DNA of 64,000 nt from Mucilaginibacter aquariorum (GCF_024498135.1 NZ_JANHOH010000002.1:372001-436000), one strand, 5' to 3'. Positions 1 through 9,102 are shown, counted from the first letter of the stretch. Made by a program: numbers and translations. Notes: generated by a model not told the origin, from the letters alone.

Positions 1-2
1 AC

Positions 3-1469
3 CTTACATTTAACGGTAAGCCTATCACCTTTAACCGCCATACTATTACCGGCCTAATTTGGGGCGACGAATTAGTATGGACTGATAACGTCGGCAAACT
101 AATCTGCATCCTTACTATTGATGCCGAGGGCGATAAAACCGAAATGATGCGCGAGCAGTACGAGCCGTTATTACCCGAATTAATAAAACGCGCGGCAGGT
201 TATGGTATGGCGGCTTTCACAAAAGGAGCGCCTGCACCAAAAACAACGGGTAATACAATAGCTATAACCGGCGGAACACTTATAGATGTGGAGAGCGGAA
301 CAGCTGCACCAAACGGCGTAATATTATTACAGAACGGCTTAATTAAGCAGATAGGTAAAGCCGACGCTGTAACAATACCGAAAGGCGCACAGGTAATTAA
401 CGCTAATGGTAAAACTATTATGCCCGGCCTTTGGGATATGCACGCTCACTTTGAGCAAACCGAATGGGGCCCGGCTTACCTGGCTGCGGGGGTAACCACC
501 GTGCGCGATTGTGGTAACGAACTTGGTTTTATTGATGCCATACAACAGGCTATTGATAATGGTAAAGGTATTGGCCCTAAGATATTAATGGCCGGGATAA
601 TTGATGGGAAAGGCCCTATGTCGCTGGGAATTATACAGGCAGATACAAAGGAAGAGGCAATAAAGGCGGTTGACACCTATAAGGCAAGAGGCTTTGCGCA
701 GATAAAGATTTACAGCTCGGCTAAGCCGGCTATTGTTAAAGCCATATGCGATGAGGCACACAAGCTGGGGTTAACTGTTACCGGCCACATCCCCAATGGC
801 ATGACCCTTATATCGGGCGTTGATTCGGGTATGAACATGGTGAACCACGTACAATACGTGTACAGCATCATGAAAAAGAATAAAGACCGCTCCGTGAATT
901 TCGAGGACAGCATGAGTGTGGCGGCTATCAAATTTATTAAAGACCATAATACGGTTATAGACCCTACAGTGGGTGTTTATGAATTGGCCTACCGCAATGT
1001 TAAGGACGATATTACCAAAATGGAACCTGCGTTTAACACGTTACCATTGCCACTGCAAACCCAGTTTAAAACATATGGTCAGGATTCGGCTACGGTTGCC
1101 AGAATAGCGCCTATGCTCAACAGCATGAAAATGATCGTAAAAAAACTTTATGATGCAGGTGTGCCGATTGTTGCCGGTACAGATATGGGCTTCCCGGGCT
1201 TTAGTGTAGCCCGCGAGCTGGAGATTTATGTAGAAGCAGGCCTGACCCCGGCACAAGCCCTTAAAACTGGGACTATTACCCCGGCAGAAGTAATGGGCCT
1301 TGGCAAACAAACGGGCTCCATCACCGTAGGTAAAAACGCCGATATTATTATTGTAGATGGCAACCCGCTAACCAACATCAGCAATGTGCGTAATGTTAAG
1401 GTAGTGATAAAAGCCGGTAAGGTTTATGACCCGGGTGCACTGCATAGGATGGTTGGGTTTAGCAAATAA
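3..1469 (+). CDS. Amidohydrolase family protein, 5' end outside the window
   Basis: Metal-dependent amidohydrolase of the imidazolonepropionase/prolidase-like group; the substrate is not predictable. The frame is open from base 3 with normal coding composition, so the ATG at 144 is internal and the true start lies upstream of the window. Counting from that ATG, the family's metal ligands are visible: an HxH (H100, H102) in PGLWDMHAHFEQ, a lysine K188 in QIKIYS where the carboxylated lysine sits, H215 in VTGHIPNG, H235, and D347 in GTDMGFPG. The C-terminus has the usual small beta-sandwich closing motif (GKNADIIIVDGNPL). The next gene starts 3 bases after the stop, so the two are probably co-transcribed. 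The segment before the amidohydrolase domain was not recognised. Confidence 0.85.
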   Translation, partial: LTFNGKPITFNRHTITGLIWGDELVWTDNVGKLICILTIDAEGDKTEMMREQYEPLLPELIKRAAGYGMAAFTKGAPAPKTTGNTIAITGGTLIDVESGTAAPNGVILLQNGLIKQIGKADAVTIPKGAQVINANGKTIMPGLWDMHAHFEQTEWGPAYLAAGVTTVRDCGNELGFIDAIQQAIDNGKGIGPKILMAGIIDGKGPMSLGIIQADTKEEAIKAVDTYKARGFAQIKIYSSAKPAIVKAICDEAHKLGLTVTGHIPNGMTLISGVDSGMNMVNHVQYVYSIMKKNKDRSVNFEDSMSVAAIKFIKDHNTVIDPTVGVYELAYRNVKDDITKMEPAFNTLPLPLQTQFKTYGQDSATVARIAPMLNSMKMIVKKLYDAGVPIVAGTDMGFPGFSVARELEIYVEAGLTPAQALKTGTITPAEVMGLGKQTGSITVGKNADIIIVDGNPLTNISNVRNVKVVIKAGKVYDPGALHRMVGFSK

Positions 1470-1472
1470 GAG

Positions 1473-1829
1473 ATGGAAAAAGAATTAATAACATTATATC
1501 GGCCTGTTGGACCAAAGGAATTAAAGTTAATTGAGGATTCTGGTTGGAAGAGGTTTCCTAAAAGGTTAATGGAACAACCCATTTTTTATCCGGTAATGAA
1601 CGAGGAGTATGCAATACAAATAGCGCGCGACTGGAATGTGCCGGCGTCAGGTTCTGGATTTGTAACCAAATTTGAATTGCCTTCCAGCTATCTTAAAAAG
1701 TTTCAGGTACAAAATGTCGGAGGGCCAGTGCATGACGAACTTTGGGTGCCGGCAGAAGAGCTGGAAGAATTTAACGACAATATTGTTGGTGAAATAATTG
1801 TTACCCGATCGTTCTATCCTGAAGCATAA
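1473..1829 (+). CDS. Small protein of the ADP-ribosylation/crystallin J1 type
   Basis: A 118-residue soluble protein with no signal peptide. It has the pattern of a small family that databases label ADP-ribosylation/crystallin J1: an N-terminal LYRPVGPKELKLIEDSG, a central PIFYPVMNEEYA, and a C-terminal QNVGG..HDELWVPAEELEEFN. The label is inherited from a weak similarity and I see no ADP-ribosylhydrolase active site, so the biochemical function is unknown. It starts 3 bases after the amidohydrolase stop and is probably translated from the same message. It is followed directly by two intergenic palindromic repeats. Confidence 0.7.
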   Translation: MEKELITLYRPVGPKELKLIEDSGWKRFPKRLMEQPIFYPVMNEEYAIQIARDWNVPASGSGFVTKFELPSSYLKKFQVQNVGGPVHDELWVPAEELEEFNDNIVGEIIVTRSFYPEA

Positions 1830-1853
1830 TAAAATTAAAGCTGCTCTCCACCA

Positions 1854-1957
1854 TGTCATTTCGAACGAGCGACAGCGAGGAGAAATCTTTTACGCTTTGT
1901 ATGTAGTCGATAAGCATGTTTTAGAAGATTTCTCCTCGTACCTCGGTCGAAATGACA
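1854..1957. repeat. Palindromic intergenic repeat, family A, copy 1
   Basis: Long imperfect inverted repeat with outer ends TGTCATTTCGAACGAG and CTCGGTCGAAATGACA and inner arms GAGGAGAAATCTTTTA / AGATTTCTCCTC around a variable middle. A second copy of the same design lies at 35684-35816. No coding capacity. Confidence 0.85.
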
Positions 1958-1964
1958 CTCTTTA

Positions 1965-2028
1965 TGTCAGTCTGAGCTTGTCGAAGACTTAGCAAATTGG
2001 CTAATGGTTCGACAGGCTCACCATGACA
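1965..2028. repeat. Palindromic intergenic repeat, family B, copy 1
   Basis: Arms TGTCAGTCTGAGCTTGTCGA and TCGACAGGCTCACCATGACA flank a short variable loop (GACTTAGCAAATTGGCTAATGGT). The same arms recur at 21275-21338, 22153-22248 and 22275-22369. It ends just before the convergent nitrilase gene. Confidence 0.85.
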
Positions 2029-2031
2029 ATT

Positions 2032-2820
2032 TTATTTGTACAGCTCCGGTTTAAACCGTTTAGCTAACAATCCCGTTGCTTTATCTGGATCTATATCCTC
2101 AACAATAACGCCTTCCTTGCCGTAGGGCTGGTAGGCAATGCACTTGCCATCGGGTGCTATTAATGATGTTGCTGCTTCCTGGTATTTCATGGTGTAGCCT
2201 ACGCTGGCAAAATAAATGGTATTCTCTAAGGCTCGCATCATCATGGCTTTTTCGTAGTAAGGACTATTGATGTTACCCCAATCCATGAGCTGAACACCCT
2301 TTAGGTCACTGCCGGATAAGTGGGGATGGAACACAATGCTTGCGCCCTCGCGTGCTGCCCATCTAACAGATTCGGGATAACGGAAACCTTCGTGGCAAAT
2401 GGTAATACCAAATTTTACGCCGTTCACTTCAAAAAGTCTGCGCTCTGTTCCCGGCACCCAGGTAGTATCTTCGCTTGGGTCTAACTGGTTTTTGGTTTGG
2501 TAACCTAATATTTCGCCTTCGGCAGATATTACATGGGCTATATTAAGAAACTTGTCGCCATCGTACCAGTCCATCGGCATTATAATGGCTATGTTATTTG
2601 TGGCAGCTATTTCGCAAATCTTGTTTAAAGCTTCTTGCAGTTCCTCCGCAGAAGCTTTCTCTACCTTAAAATCTGCCAATGGGTAACCCGGGATAAACGA
2701 TTCTGGGAAACAAATAATTTCTGCCTGTTGTGCAGCGGCATCTTTTACCAGCCTTTTTGTAATTGCTAAACCATCAGCTATTGATTTGGGGAATGTGGGA
2801 GAGGCCAATGCTACTTTCAT
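2032..2820 (-). CDS. Carbon-nitrogen hydrolase (nitrilase superfamily)
   Basis: Predicted cytoplasmic amidase or nitrilase of 262 residues. The catalytic triad of the superfamily is intact: E40 in ICFPES, K110 in YQTKNQLDP and C142 in ITICHEGF. A second structural glutamate is in the CHEGF box. The substrate cannot be read from the sequence; the superfamily covers N-carbamoyl, omega-amide and nitrile substrates. The length is normal. There is no signal peptide. The next gene on the same strand lies upstream with a 44-base gap, so they may be one operon. The 3' side ends in a family B repeat. Confidence 0.88.
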   Translation of the reverse strand: MKVALASPTFPKSIADGLAITKRLVKDAAAQQAEIICFPESFIPGYPLADFKVEKASAEELQEALNKICEIAATNNIAIIMPMDWYDGDKFLNIAHVISAEGEILGYQTKNQLDPSEDTTWVPGTERRLFEVNGVKFGITICHEGFRYPESVRWAAREGASIVFHPHLSGSDLKGVQLMDWGNINSPYYEKAMMMRALENTIYFASVGYTMKYQEAATSLIAPDGKCIAYQPYGKEGVIVEDIDPDKATGLLAKRFKPELYK

Positions 2821-2864
2821 GCAGGTAAATTTAGCAATTAGACTCTCTCACTATCAATTTTTGG

Positions 2865-3704
2865 TTACAAACTTTTCAAATATTTTATAGTTAACGGTAT
2901 TTGCGCGGCATGGTCCGGGCTTTCATCTTCGATGAAATAATGTTTTATGCCTACTTTTTTCGCTGCCTTCAAAACCTCGGGTACGTTTATTTGGCCGGTA
3001 CCCAATGCTACGTCGTTTTTAATATCGGTGCCACCGGTTAGGTCATTAGCTACGCCTTTGCGGATATCTTTCAGGTGTATCAATTTCCAGCGGGTTGGAT
3101 ATTTTAAAAGCAATTTGGCCGGGTCGGCACCGCCATGGAACGCCCAAAGCATATCCATTTCAAATGACACGTATTTGGGATCGGTATTCTTTACTATATA
3201 ATCAAACAGGGTGCCTGTTTCATATTGGCCAAACTCGTAGCCATGGTTATGATAACAAAGGGTGATACCATTCTCCTGAAGCACTTTCCCCGCCGCGTTA
3301 AAATCGGCAACCGCTTTTTTAGCATCATCTATAGTAAACGTTTTGCCATGAGGGATCCAGGCTACCATTACATATTTTGAGCCAAATGTTTTAGCAAGTT
3401 TTACCGCTTCAAGTGGGGTAGTGGTAACAATATTATAATCGAGCCCGATAGATGGCATGCTGATACCTCGCTCGTCGAGCATTTTCTTAAATTCTTCGGG
3501 GCTAATGTTCTTTGGGTTTGGGCCTTCCATTTCGGTAATGCCTAAAGCCTTCACGGTATCAAGCGTTGCAGCCACACTATTAAGGAAGCTGGCGCGATAG
3601 GTATACGATTGCACACCAAGCGGCATATCAAATAAAGGTTTGTCTTTTTGTGAAGAGCAGGATAAGATGGTTAAAGCGTAAATAGCGAAAACAAGTTTTT
3701 TCAT
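2865..3704 (-). CDS. Sugar phosphate isomerase/epimerase-like lipoprotein
   Basis: A 279-residue exported protein with a signal peptide and lipobox ending at C16 (TILSC), followed by a xylose isomerase-like TIM barrel. Barrel signatures seen are GVQSYTYR at the start, YHNHGYEF in the middle, FEMDMLW for the metal-binding acidic strand and HLKDI later. These carry the His, Asp and Glu residues that bind the divalent metal in the family. It probably acts on a sugar or polyol in the periplasm or at the outer membrane surface; the exact reaction is unknown. A -7 promoter element lies 19 bases upstream of the start. Confidence 0.85.
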   Translation of the reverse strand: MKKLVFAIYALTILSCSSQKDKPLFDMPLGVQSYTYRASFLNSVAATLDTVKALGITEMEGPNPKNISPEEFKKMLDERGISMPSIGLDYNIVTTTPLEAVKLAKTFGSKYVMVAWIPHGKTFTIDDAKKAVADFNAAGKVLQENGITLCYHNHGYEFGQYETGTLFDYIVKNTDPKYVSFEMDMLWAFHGGADPAKLLLKYPTRWKLIHLKDIRKGVANDLTGGTDIKNDVALGTGQINVPEVLKAAKKVGIKHYFIEDESPDHAAQIPLTIKYLKSL

Positions 3705-3723
3705 GGTGAAGATAATTGGTATC

Positions 3724-3731
3724 CAAATTTA
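3724..3731 (-). promoter_or_regulatory. -7 promoter element of the epimerase-like lipoprotein gene
   Basis: TAAATTTG on the minus strand matches the Bacteroidota TAnnTTTG -7 consensus, 19 bases before the start codon. No clear TTG is seen at -33. Confidence 0.5.
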
Positions 3732-3770
3732 ATAATTATGCTGTTAAGAAAAGCGTTTCCGATTGTCACG

Positions 3771-3862
3771 GAGCCGTTCGGCCTTAAACCCGATAGGAGC
3801 GGATACCGGCCCGTGACCTAATGCCTGTGCGCGTATAAGCGGATAGCGGGGCTGTCGGCACC
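3771..3862 (+). repeat. Structured intergenic element, family F, copy 1
   Basis: This element fills most of the 318-base gap before the PurF-like gene. It holds a small hairpin (GCCGTTCGGC), two direct AGCGGATA motifs and a 19-base core CTAATGCCTGTGCGCGTAT (3818-3836) that recurs exactly, inverted, at 9215-9233. Outside it, the gap contains only the promoter of the PurF-like gene and that of the epimerase gene. Confidence 0.65.
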
Positions 3863-3997
3863 AAAAAAGCACTGCCATTGCTTTACAAAAAAGAGTTATA
3901 AAAGGCTAAAATCGTATCAATCAGGAGCGACGTGTTGTATGCAATAAAAAATACTAATTAATGACAATCCGCGTAAGCACTATATAAGATAAAATTT

Positions 3998-4005
3998 TAC
4001 CTTTG
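3998..4005 (+). promoter_or_regulatory. -7 promoter element of the PurF-like gene
   Basis: TACCTTTG matches TAnnTTTG and ends 17 bases before the ATG at 4023. No TTG at the expected -33 distance is visible. Confidence 0.55.
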
Positions 4006-4022
4006 CATGCTCATTCCCAATC

Positions 4023-5930
4023 ATGAGCGATCAGATTAAACATGAATGCGGTGTGGCATTTATCCGCCTTTTAAAGCCACTCTCTTTTTATCAGAAAAAG
4101 TACGGTACTGCACTGTACGGACTAAACAAGCTTTACCTTTTAATGGAAAAACAGCATAATCGCGGCCAGGATGGCGCGGGTGTTGCTACCATTAAACTGG
4201 ATATTGAGCCTGGTAAGCGGTACATAAGCAGGCATCGATCGATGGCATCAAATGCTGTTGCTGATATTTTCGAATATATCCAGAAAAAATTTGCTGAGAT
4301 ACAAAAGGAAACGCCAGAAAAAATGGCCGACACCGAATGGCTCAAGGAACATGTAAGCTTTACCGGCGAAGTGTTATTGGGCCATTTGCGTTATGGTACG
4401 CATGGCAAAAACAGTATCGAAAACTGTCACCCTTTTCTTCGCCAAAATAACTGGATGACCCGTAACCTGGTTATTGCCGGTAACTTTAACATGACCAATG
4501 TTGATGAACTATTGCAGCAACTATACGATCTGGGCCAGCATCCAAAAGAAAAAGCCGATACCGTGACCGTATTAGAAAAAATAGGCCACTTTATTGATAC
4601 GGAGAACCAGGGCCTTTTTGACCAGTACAAACGCGAAGGACTTGACGATAACATGGAAATTAGCAAGTTAATTGCTAACGATATGGATGTTGCCAAGATA
4701 CTACGCAAAAGTGCCAAGAACTGGGATGGTGGTTACACTATTGCGGGTATATTGGGCCACGGCGATGCATTTGTAATGCGCGACCCGGTGGGTATACGCC
4801 CGGCTTATTATTATTATAATGATGAGATAGTGGTTGCCGCTTCAGAACGCCCCGCTATTATGACGGCCTTTAATATCCCTATTGAAGAAATACGCGAAAT
4901 TAAACCAGGCCATGCCCTTATTGTTAAAAAGAACGGTAAGATAACCGAGGATATGTTTAGCGAGCCGCTTGAGAAAAAGGCATGTTCATTTGAACGGATC
5001 TATTTCTCGCGTGGTAGCGACGCTTCCATCTACAAAGAACGTAAGCAATTAGGCAGGTTGCTTTGTCCGCAGATACTGGACGCTGTTAACAATGACGTTA
5101 AGAATACCGTATTTTCTTACATACCAAACACCGCCGAGGTTGCTTTTTATGGCATGGTGGAAGGGATACACAAATACATTAAAAAATATCAGCGCGACAG
5201 GTTACTGAACCGTGATGATAAAATTAGCGAAGAGGAATTAACAGAAGTATTGGCCCTTGCCCCGCGTGTGGAGAAGATAGCTATTAAAGATGTTAAGCTG
5301 CGCACGTTTATCACCCAGGATGCCGACCGCAGCGAAATGGTTGCCCACGTTTACGATACTACTTACGGCCTTATTAATAAAGGTGCGGATACGCTGGTAG
5401 TACTGGATGATTCTATCGTTCGTGGTACTACATTGAAACAAAGTATATTGAAGATACTTGACCGCCTTGGTCCTAAAAAGGTGGTGGTTGTATCATCGGC
5501 ACCGCAAATACGTTACCCTGATTGTTACGGTATTGATATGTCGCGCATGGGCGAGTTTGTGGCTTTTGAAGCTGCTATTAGCTTATTAAAAGAGCAGGGC
5601 AAAGAGAATGTTATTGTTGAGGTTTATCAAAAATGTAAGGATAGCTCTAAACTTGCCAAGGAAGATGTTGAGAATTACGTAAAGGCGATTTACGCGCAAT
5701 TTACAGATCAGGAAATATCTGATCGTATTGCCAAGATCATAACCCCGCCAAATATTACGGCTAAGGTTGAAGTGCTTTATCAAACCCTTGATAACCTGCA
5801 CATAGCCTGCCCTGATCATACCGGCGACTGGTACTTTAGCGGCGATTACCCAACCCCGGGTGGCAACAAGGTTGTAAACCGCGCCTTTGTTAACTGGATG
5901 GAAGGTAATAACCAAAGGGCATATATGTAA
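4023..5930 (+). CDS. Long PurF-like class II glutamine amidotransferase / phosphoribosyltransferase
   Basis: A 635-residue protein with the two PurF domains. The N-terminal glutamine amidotransferase has its nucleophile at C9 in KHECGVAF, plus NRGQDGAGVA and the LGHLRYGTHG loop. The C-terminal phosphoribosyltransferase has the PRPP loop VVLDDSIVRGTT near residue 460. In PurF these make 5-phosphoribosylamine from PRPP and glutamine, the first step of purine synthesis. It is about 130 residues longer than usual PurF, Cys is not at residue 2, and the C-terminal tail (GNKVVNRAFVNWMEGN) is unlike standard PurF. Bacteroidota carry such a long form, often beside a normal PurF, so its exact role is uncertain. 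Its own promoter and terminator frame it as a single-gene unit. Confidence 0.85.
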   Translation: MSDQIKHECGVAFIRLLKPLSFYQKKYGTALYGLNKLYLLMEKQHNRGQDGAGVATIKLDIEPGKRYISRHRSMASNAVADIFEYIQKKFAEIQKETPEKMADTEWLKEHVSFTGEVLLGHLRYGTHGKNSIENCHPFLRQNNWMTRNLVIAGNFNMTNVDELLQQLYDLGQHPKEKADTVTVLEKIGHFIDTENQGLFDQYKREGLDDNMEISKLIANDMDVAKILRKSAKNWDGGYTIAGILGHGDAFVMRDPVGIRPAYYYYNDEIVVAASERPAIMTAFNIPIEEIREIKPGHALIVKKNGKITEDMFSEPLEKKACSFERIYFSRGSDASIYKERKQLGRLLCPQILDAVNNDVKNTVFSYIPNTAEVAFYGMVEGIHKYIKKYQRDRLLNRDDKISEEELTEVLALAPRVEKIAIKDVKLRTFITQDADRSEMVAHVYDTTYGLINKGADTLVVLDDSIVRGTTLKQSILKILDRLGPKKVVVVSSAPQIRYPDCYGIDMSRMGEFVAFEAAISLLKEQGKENVIVEVYQKCKDSSKLAKEDVENYVKAIYAQFTDQEISDRIAKIITPPNITAKVEVLYQTLDNLHIACPDHTGDWYFSGDYPTPGGNKVVNRAFVNWMEGNNQRAYM

Positions 5931-5933
5931 TTG

Positions 5934-5968
5934 TTAGTGAACAGAGGTTAGTGATTAGAGATTGGTTG
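5934..5968 (+). repeat. Degenerate heptamer repeat after the PurF-like gene
   Basis: Five heptamers in phase right after the stop: TTAGTGA, ACAGAGG, TTAGTGA, TTAGAGA, TTGGTTG. Similar 7-base phasing follows the dCMP deaminase and MnmD genes. Confidence 0.5.
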
Positions 5969-5985
5969 CTAAGCCCTTAAAATAT

Positions 5986-6018
5986 AAAAGAGCGATAGGT
6001 TTTCTATCGCTCTTTTTT
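5986..6018 (+). terminator. Intrinsic terminator of the PurF-like gene
   Basis: Perfect 13-base stem AAAAGAGCGATAG / CTATCGCTCTTTT around GTTTT, followed by a run of T. Confidence 0.85.
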
Positions 6019-6031
6019 TGTGTTATAAAAA

Positions 6032-6092
6032 AGACGCGAAGTATCGCGTCTCTACATTATTATTTTTCGTAGAGACGCGATACTTCGCGTCT
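6032..6092. repeat. Perfect 24-bp inverted repeat, family E
   Basis: Arms at 6032-6055 and 6069-6092 are exactly complementary over 24 bases (AGACGCGAAGTATCGCGTCT plus CTAC) around a 13-base AT-rich loop. It stands between the terminator of the PurF-like gene and the end of the convergent LysE gene. There is no T-run, so it is not a normal terminator; it looks like a copy of a REP-like element. Confidence 0.85.
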
Positions 6093-6112
6093 CCTTGCTT
6101 AAAGATCACAAC

Positions 6113-6769
6113 TTAACTAACTGCCGGCGCCGAGAAGATAAAATGCGTAACCAGCCTGTCAATTAATACCAGCGATGCAATGATGAGTGCTATACCGGCA
6201 ACTTCGTTAAGGCGGTGTACAAATTTAGGGGATATTTTTTCGCGAAGTTTGTTGGCGTAAAATGCTTTTACGGCATCTAACCCAAACTGTATAATTAGGA
6301 TGGTGAGGAACATTACCGCGATCTTTGCCGTGCGATGGTGCACCCCTGCATGAAACTGGGTACTGGCCACACCGATAACAACCGTCCAATGCAATAGTAC
6401 GGTGGGGTTGAAAATACACATCACAAAGCCTTTAAAAAAGTAGCCTGCGTGATTTATTTTGTTGGGGATAACGTTTTTGTAGTTAACATCAGCTTTTTTG
6501 AAGATGTAGTAGATACCTATGGTAAATAATATAATGCTGCCTATTATACCGGCTATGGTTTTATCGTTGGCCGATATATCAAAATATTGCGAACCGTATA
6601 GGATAGCGCCAACGAAAACCATGTCGCTGGTTACTACGCCAAGGGCAAGTGATAAGCCAGCGTGAAAACCTTTTTCAATGCTGGTTTTTATCAAAGCAAA
6701 AAAGACCGGGCCTGTTATAAACGTGAGCACTAATCCAAATCCAATTCCCGAAATAATGGCTTCTATCAT
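6113..6769 (-). CDS. LysE/RhtB-family amino acid exporter
   Basis: A 218-residue inner-membrane protein with about six hydrophobic segments. The N-terminal segment FGLVLTFITGPVFFALIKTS is the LysE/RhtB signature, and GFHAGLSLALGVVTSDMVF follows with the small-residue pattern and acidic residue typical of these exporters. The family exports amino acids or analogues such as lysine, homoserine or threonine by exchange with protons; which one is moved here cannot be told. Gene length is normal. It converges with the PurF-like gene and is transcribed alone. No clear promoter element was found in the 187 bases between it and the divergent sugar transporter. Confidence 0.88.
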   Translation of the reverse strand: MIEAIISGIGFGLVLTFITGPVFFALIKTSIEKGFHAGLSLALGVVTSDMVFVGAILYGSQYFDISANDKTIAGIIGSIILFTIGIYYIFKKADVNYKNVIPNKINHAGYFFKGFVMCIFNPTVLLHWTVVIGVASTQFHAGVHHRTAKIAVMFLTILIIQFGLDAVKAFYANKLREKISPKFVHRLNEVAGIALIIASLVLIDRLVTHFIFSAPAVS

Positions 6770-6956
6770 TATATAGGCTTATATATCCTTTTATTCTACA
6801 GGTAAAAAATTAGGACACTAATATGCAACTTTTATCTGTTAAACAACAAAACTTAATGCTGTGATTTATATTTTGCAAAAATTATAGCCATAATTATAAA
6901 ATTTGATTTATGTTTAGTGTTTTAAACAAACCAATAGTATTAACCTTAATTAAACA

Positions 6957-8567
6957 ATGGCACAAGACAACTCAAAAAGTAATGGTTCGGCTTTATATAC
7001 CATCATTACCGTGTTTTTCTTTTGGGGCTTTTTAGCAGCTTCTAATGGTATTTTCATTCCTTTTTGTAAAGCGCATTTTAATTTATCACAGTTCGAATCG
7101 CAGCTTATCGACTTTACCTTTTACGGCGGTTATTTCATTGGTTCATTGATATTGTATTTCGCTTCGGCAGCCACTAAAGTAGATATCCTGAATAAGATAG
7201 GCTATAAAAATGGTATTATTTACGGCTTGGTCATATCAGCTGTTGGCGCTTTGATCATGATACCGGCTATCAACTCAGGCTCGTTCGCATTCATACTGTT
7301 CACCTTCTTTGTAATAGCCTTAGGTTTCTCGTTACAGCAAACCGCTGCTAACCCTTTTGTGGTGGCGCTTGGCAGTCCCCAAACGGGTACACACCGTTTA
7401 AACTTTGCAGGTGGTGTAAATAACTTCGGTAGTATTTTGGGTCCAATTATTGTTGGCTTTGTGCTGTTTGGATCTGCCTCGGCTAAAATACCTGCTGCCG
7501 ATGTTAAGATATCATCCGTAAATAACCTCTATTATATACTCGCAGGGTTGTTTATTGCAGTAGCAATATTCTTTTGGGTGTCAAAATTACCAAGCGTAAC
7601 CAGCGACGAAAAAATTGAAGCCAGCAATAAGGCTAACAGACCGTTGGGCATCATATTTATTGCCTTTCTGCTGATATTAGCCGCGCAGCCGCTTACCGAC
7701 GCTACAGGTATTGCAAAATCGTACTTTGTGTATGCCTCGTTAGCTATCATTCTGGTAACCTTGTTTACCACCATATCTGTAAGCAGTAAGCATAAAGAGG
7801 GTTGGGGCGCTATGCAATACCCACAGTTAATATTGGGTATGCTGGCTATATTTACTTACGTAGGTACCGAGGTCACCATACAAAGCAACATGGGGGCTTT
7901 ATTAGAAACACCTGCGTTTGGTAATTACACTCCAGATACTATTGCACCATTTATATCGCTTTATTGGGGTAGCTTAATGATTGGCCGCTGGACAGGCGCT
8001 ATCGCAGCGTTCCAACTCACAAAAACCGTTAAGTTTATTCTTACAGTGATTGTTCCGTTTATTGCGTTTGCTGTTGTTATGATTGTTAACCATATTGGCG
8101 GTACAGATGTAACCACGTTATTACCATATGCAGGTTGTGTTGCTGTATTGGTAATAGGTTTCCTTGTGGGTAACCAAAAACCTGTACGTACACTGGCTAT
8201 ATTCGGCATACTGGGCGCAATATTTATGATCATCGGTTTACTAACAACCGGTATGGTAGCCATCTTCGCGTTTATTAGCGGTGGCTTATGCTGCTCTATT
8301 ATGTGGCCGTCAATCTTCTCATTATCGGTTACAGGCCTAGGTAAGTATACCAGCCAGGGGTCGGCGTTTTTGATTATGATGATCCTGGGTGGTTCTATTA
8401 TTCCACCGGTGCAGGGTATACTTGCAGATACAGCGGGTATCCATAATTCATACGTTATTCCCGTTATCGGCTTTGCTTATCTTGCATTTTTTGCCTGGAA
8501 AGCCGGATCTGAATTGAAAAAGCAAGGCATCGATGTTGACAACATGGAAGCATCAGGAGGTCACTAA
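6957..8567 (+). CDS. FucP/GluP-type sugar:proton symporter (MFS)
   Basis: A 536-residue major facilitator protein with about twelve hydrophobic helices. The signature of the fucose/galactose/H+ symporter subfamily is present in helix 4-5: [13 protein letters not shown] followed by [18 protein letters not shown]. The N-terminal [17 protein letters not shown] is also typical of FucP and GluP. It is about 100 residues longer than E. coli FucP, the extra being in the central cytoplasmic loop and additional hydrophobic segments. It probably imports a hexose such as fucose, glucose, galactose or N-acetylglucosamine. It is monocistronic: a strong hairpin follows and the next gene starts 75 bases later. 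Confidence 0.88.
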   Translation: MAQDNSKSNGSALYTIITVFFFWGFLAASNGIFIPFCKAHFNLSQFESQLIDFTFYGGYFIGSLILYFASAATKVDILNKIGYKNGIIYGLVISAVGALIMIPAINSGSFAFILFTFFVIALGFSLQQTAANPFVVALGSPQTGTHRLNFAGGVNNFGSILGPIIVGFVLFGSASAKIPAADVKISSVNNLYYILAGLFIAVAIFFWVSKLPSVTSDEKIEASNKANRPLGIIFIAFLLILAAQPLTDATGIAKSYFVYASLAIILVTLFTTISVSSKHKEGWGAMQYPQLILGMLAIFTYVGTEVTIQSNMGALLETPAFGNYTPDTIAPFISLYWGSLMIGRWTGAIAAFQLTKTVKFILTVIVPFIAFAVVMIVNHIGGTDVTTLLPYAGCVAVLVIGFLVGNQKPVRTLAIFGILGAIFMIIGLLTTGMVAIFAFISGGLCCSIMWPSIFSLSVTGLGKYTSQGSAFLIMMILGGSIIPPVQGILADTAGIHNSYVIPVIGFAYLAFFAWKAGSELKKQGIDVDNMEASGGH

Positions 8568-8589
8568 TTTTAACTGAAAATATTTTGAT

Positions 8590-8627
8590 AAGAGGTTAGT
8601 GGCGCAAGCAACTAACCTCTTGCTTTT
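8590..8627 (+). terminator. Terminator of the sugar transporter gene
   Basis: Perfect 11-base stem AAGAGGTTAGT (8590-8600) / ACTAACCTCTT (8611-8621) followed by GCTTTTAG. Confidence 0.65.
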
Positions 8628-8641
8628 AGTATCAAATTAAT

Positions 8642-9097
8642 ATGGACAAACCAAGTTTCGAAAATATATTCATGAACCTGGCAACTGATCTGGCCAAACG
8701 CTCGCACTGCGTTAAAGCCCAGGTAGGCGCCGTTTTAGCTAAGGATACACGTATTATATCCATAGGTTATAATGGTCCGCCGGCAGGTACCCACAACTGC
8801 GATGAGGAGTGGCCTGAAACAGGTTGTGCCCGTGATTCTAAAGGCAGTTGCTCGCTTGCTTTGCACGCCGAAGAGAACGCTATACTTTATGCGGTGAAGA
8901 ATGGGGCTAATTTGGAAGGCGCTACATTATATACCACGCTATCGCCATGCCTGCCATGTGCCAGGCTGATATTTTCGGCTGGGATCAAACACGTTTACTT
9001 TGATAAATCATACGCCCAATACAAAGGCTTAGCCAGTGATGAGGGGGTTGATTTTTTAAATAGGTTTGGAGTGCACACCGTCAAGGTAGGGGTGTAG
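8642..9097 (+). CDS. dCMP deaminase family protein
   Basis: A 151-residue zinc enzyme of the cytidine/deoxycytidylate deaminase family. Zinc ligands and the proton shuttle are all visible: H75 and E77 in LALHAEENA, and C103 and C106 in SPCLPCARL. The N-terminal KRSHCVKAQVGAVL and YNGPPAGTHNC match the dCMP deaminase branch (ComEB-like) rather than cytidine deaminase. It would convert dCMP to dUMP, supplying the thymidylate precursor. No allosteric extension is obvious. It ends at the edge of the large repeat cluster (9098-9785). Confidence 0.88.
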   Translation: MDKPSFENIFMNLATDLAKRSHCVKAQVGAVLAKDTRIISIGYNGPPAGTHNCDEEWPETGCARDSKGSCSLALHAEENAILYAVKNGANLEGATLYTTLSPCLPCARLIFSAGIKHVYFDKSYAQYKGLASDEGVDFLNRFGVHTVKVGV

Positions 9098-9102
9098 ATT
9101 TA

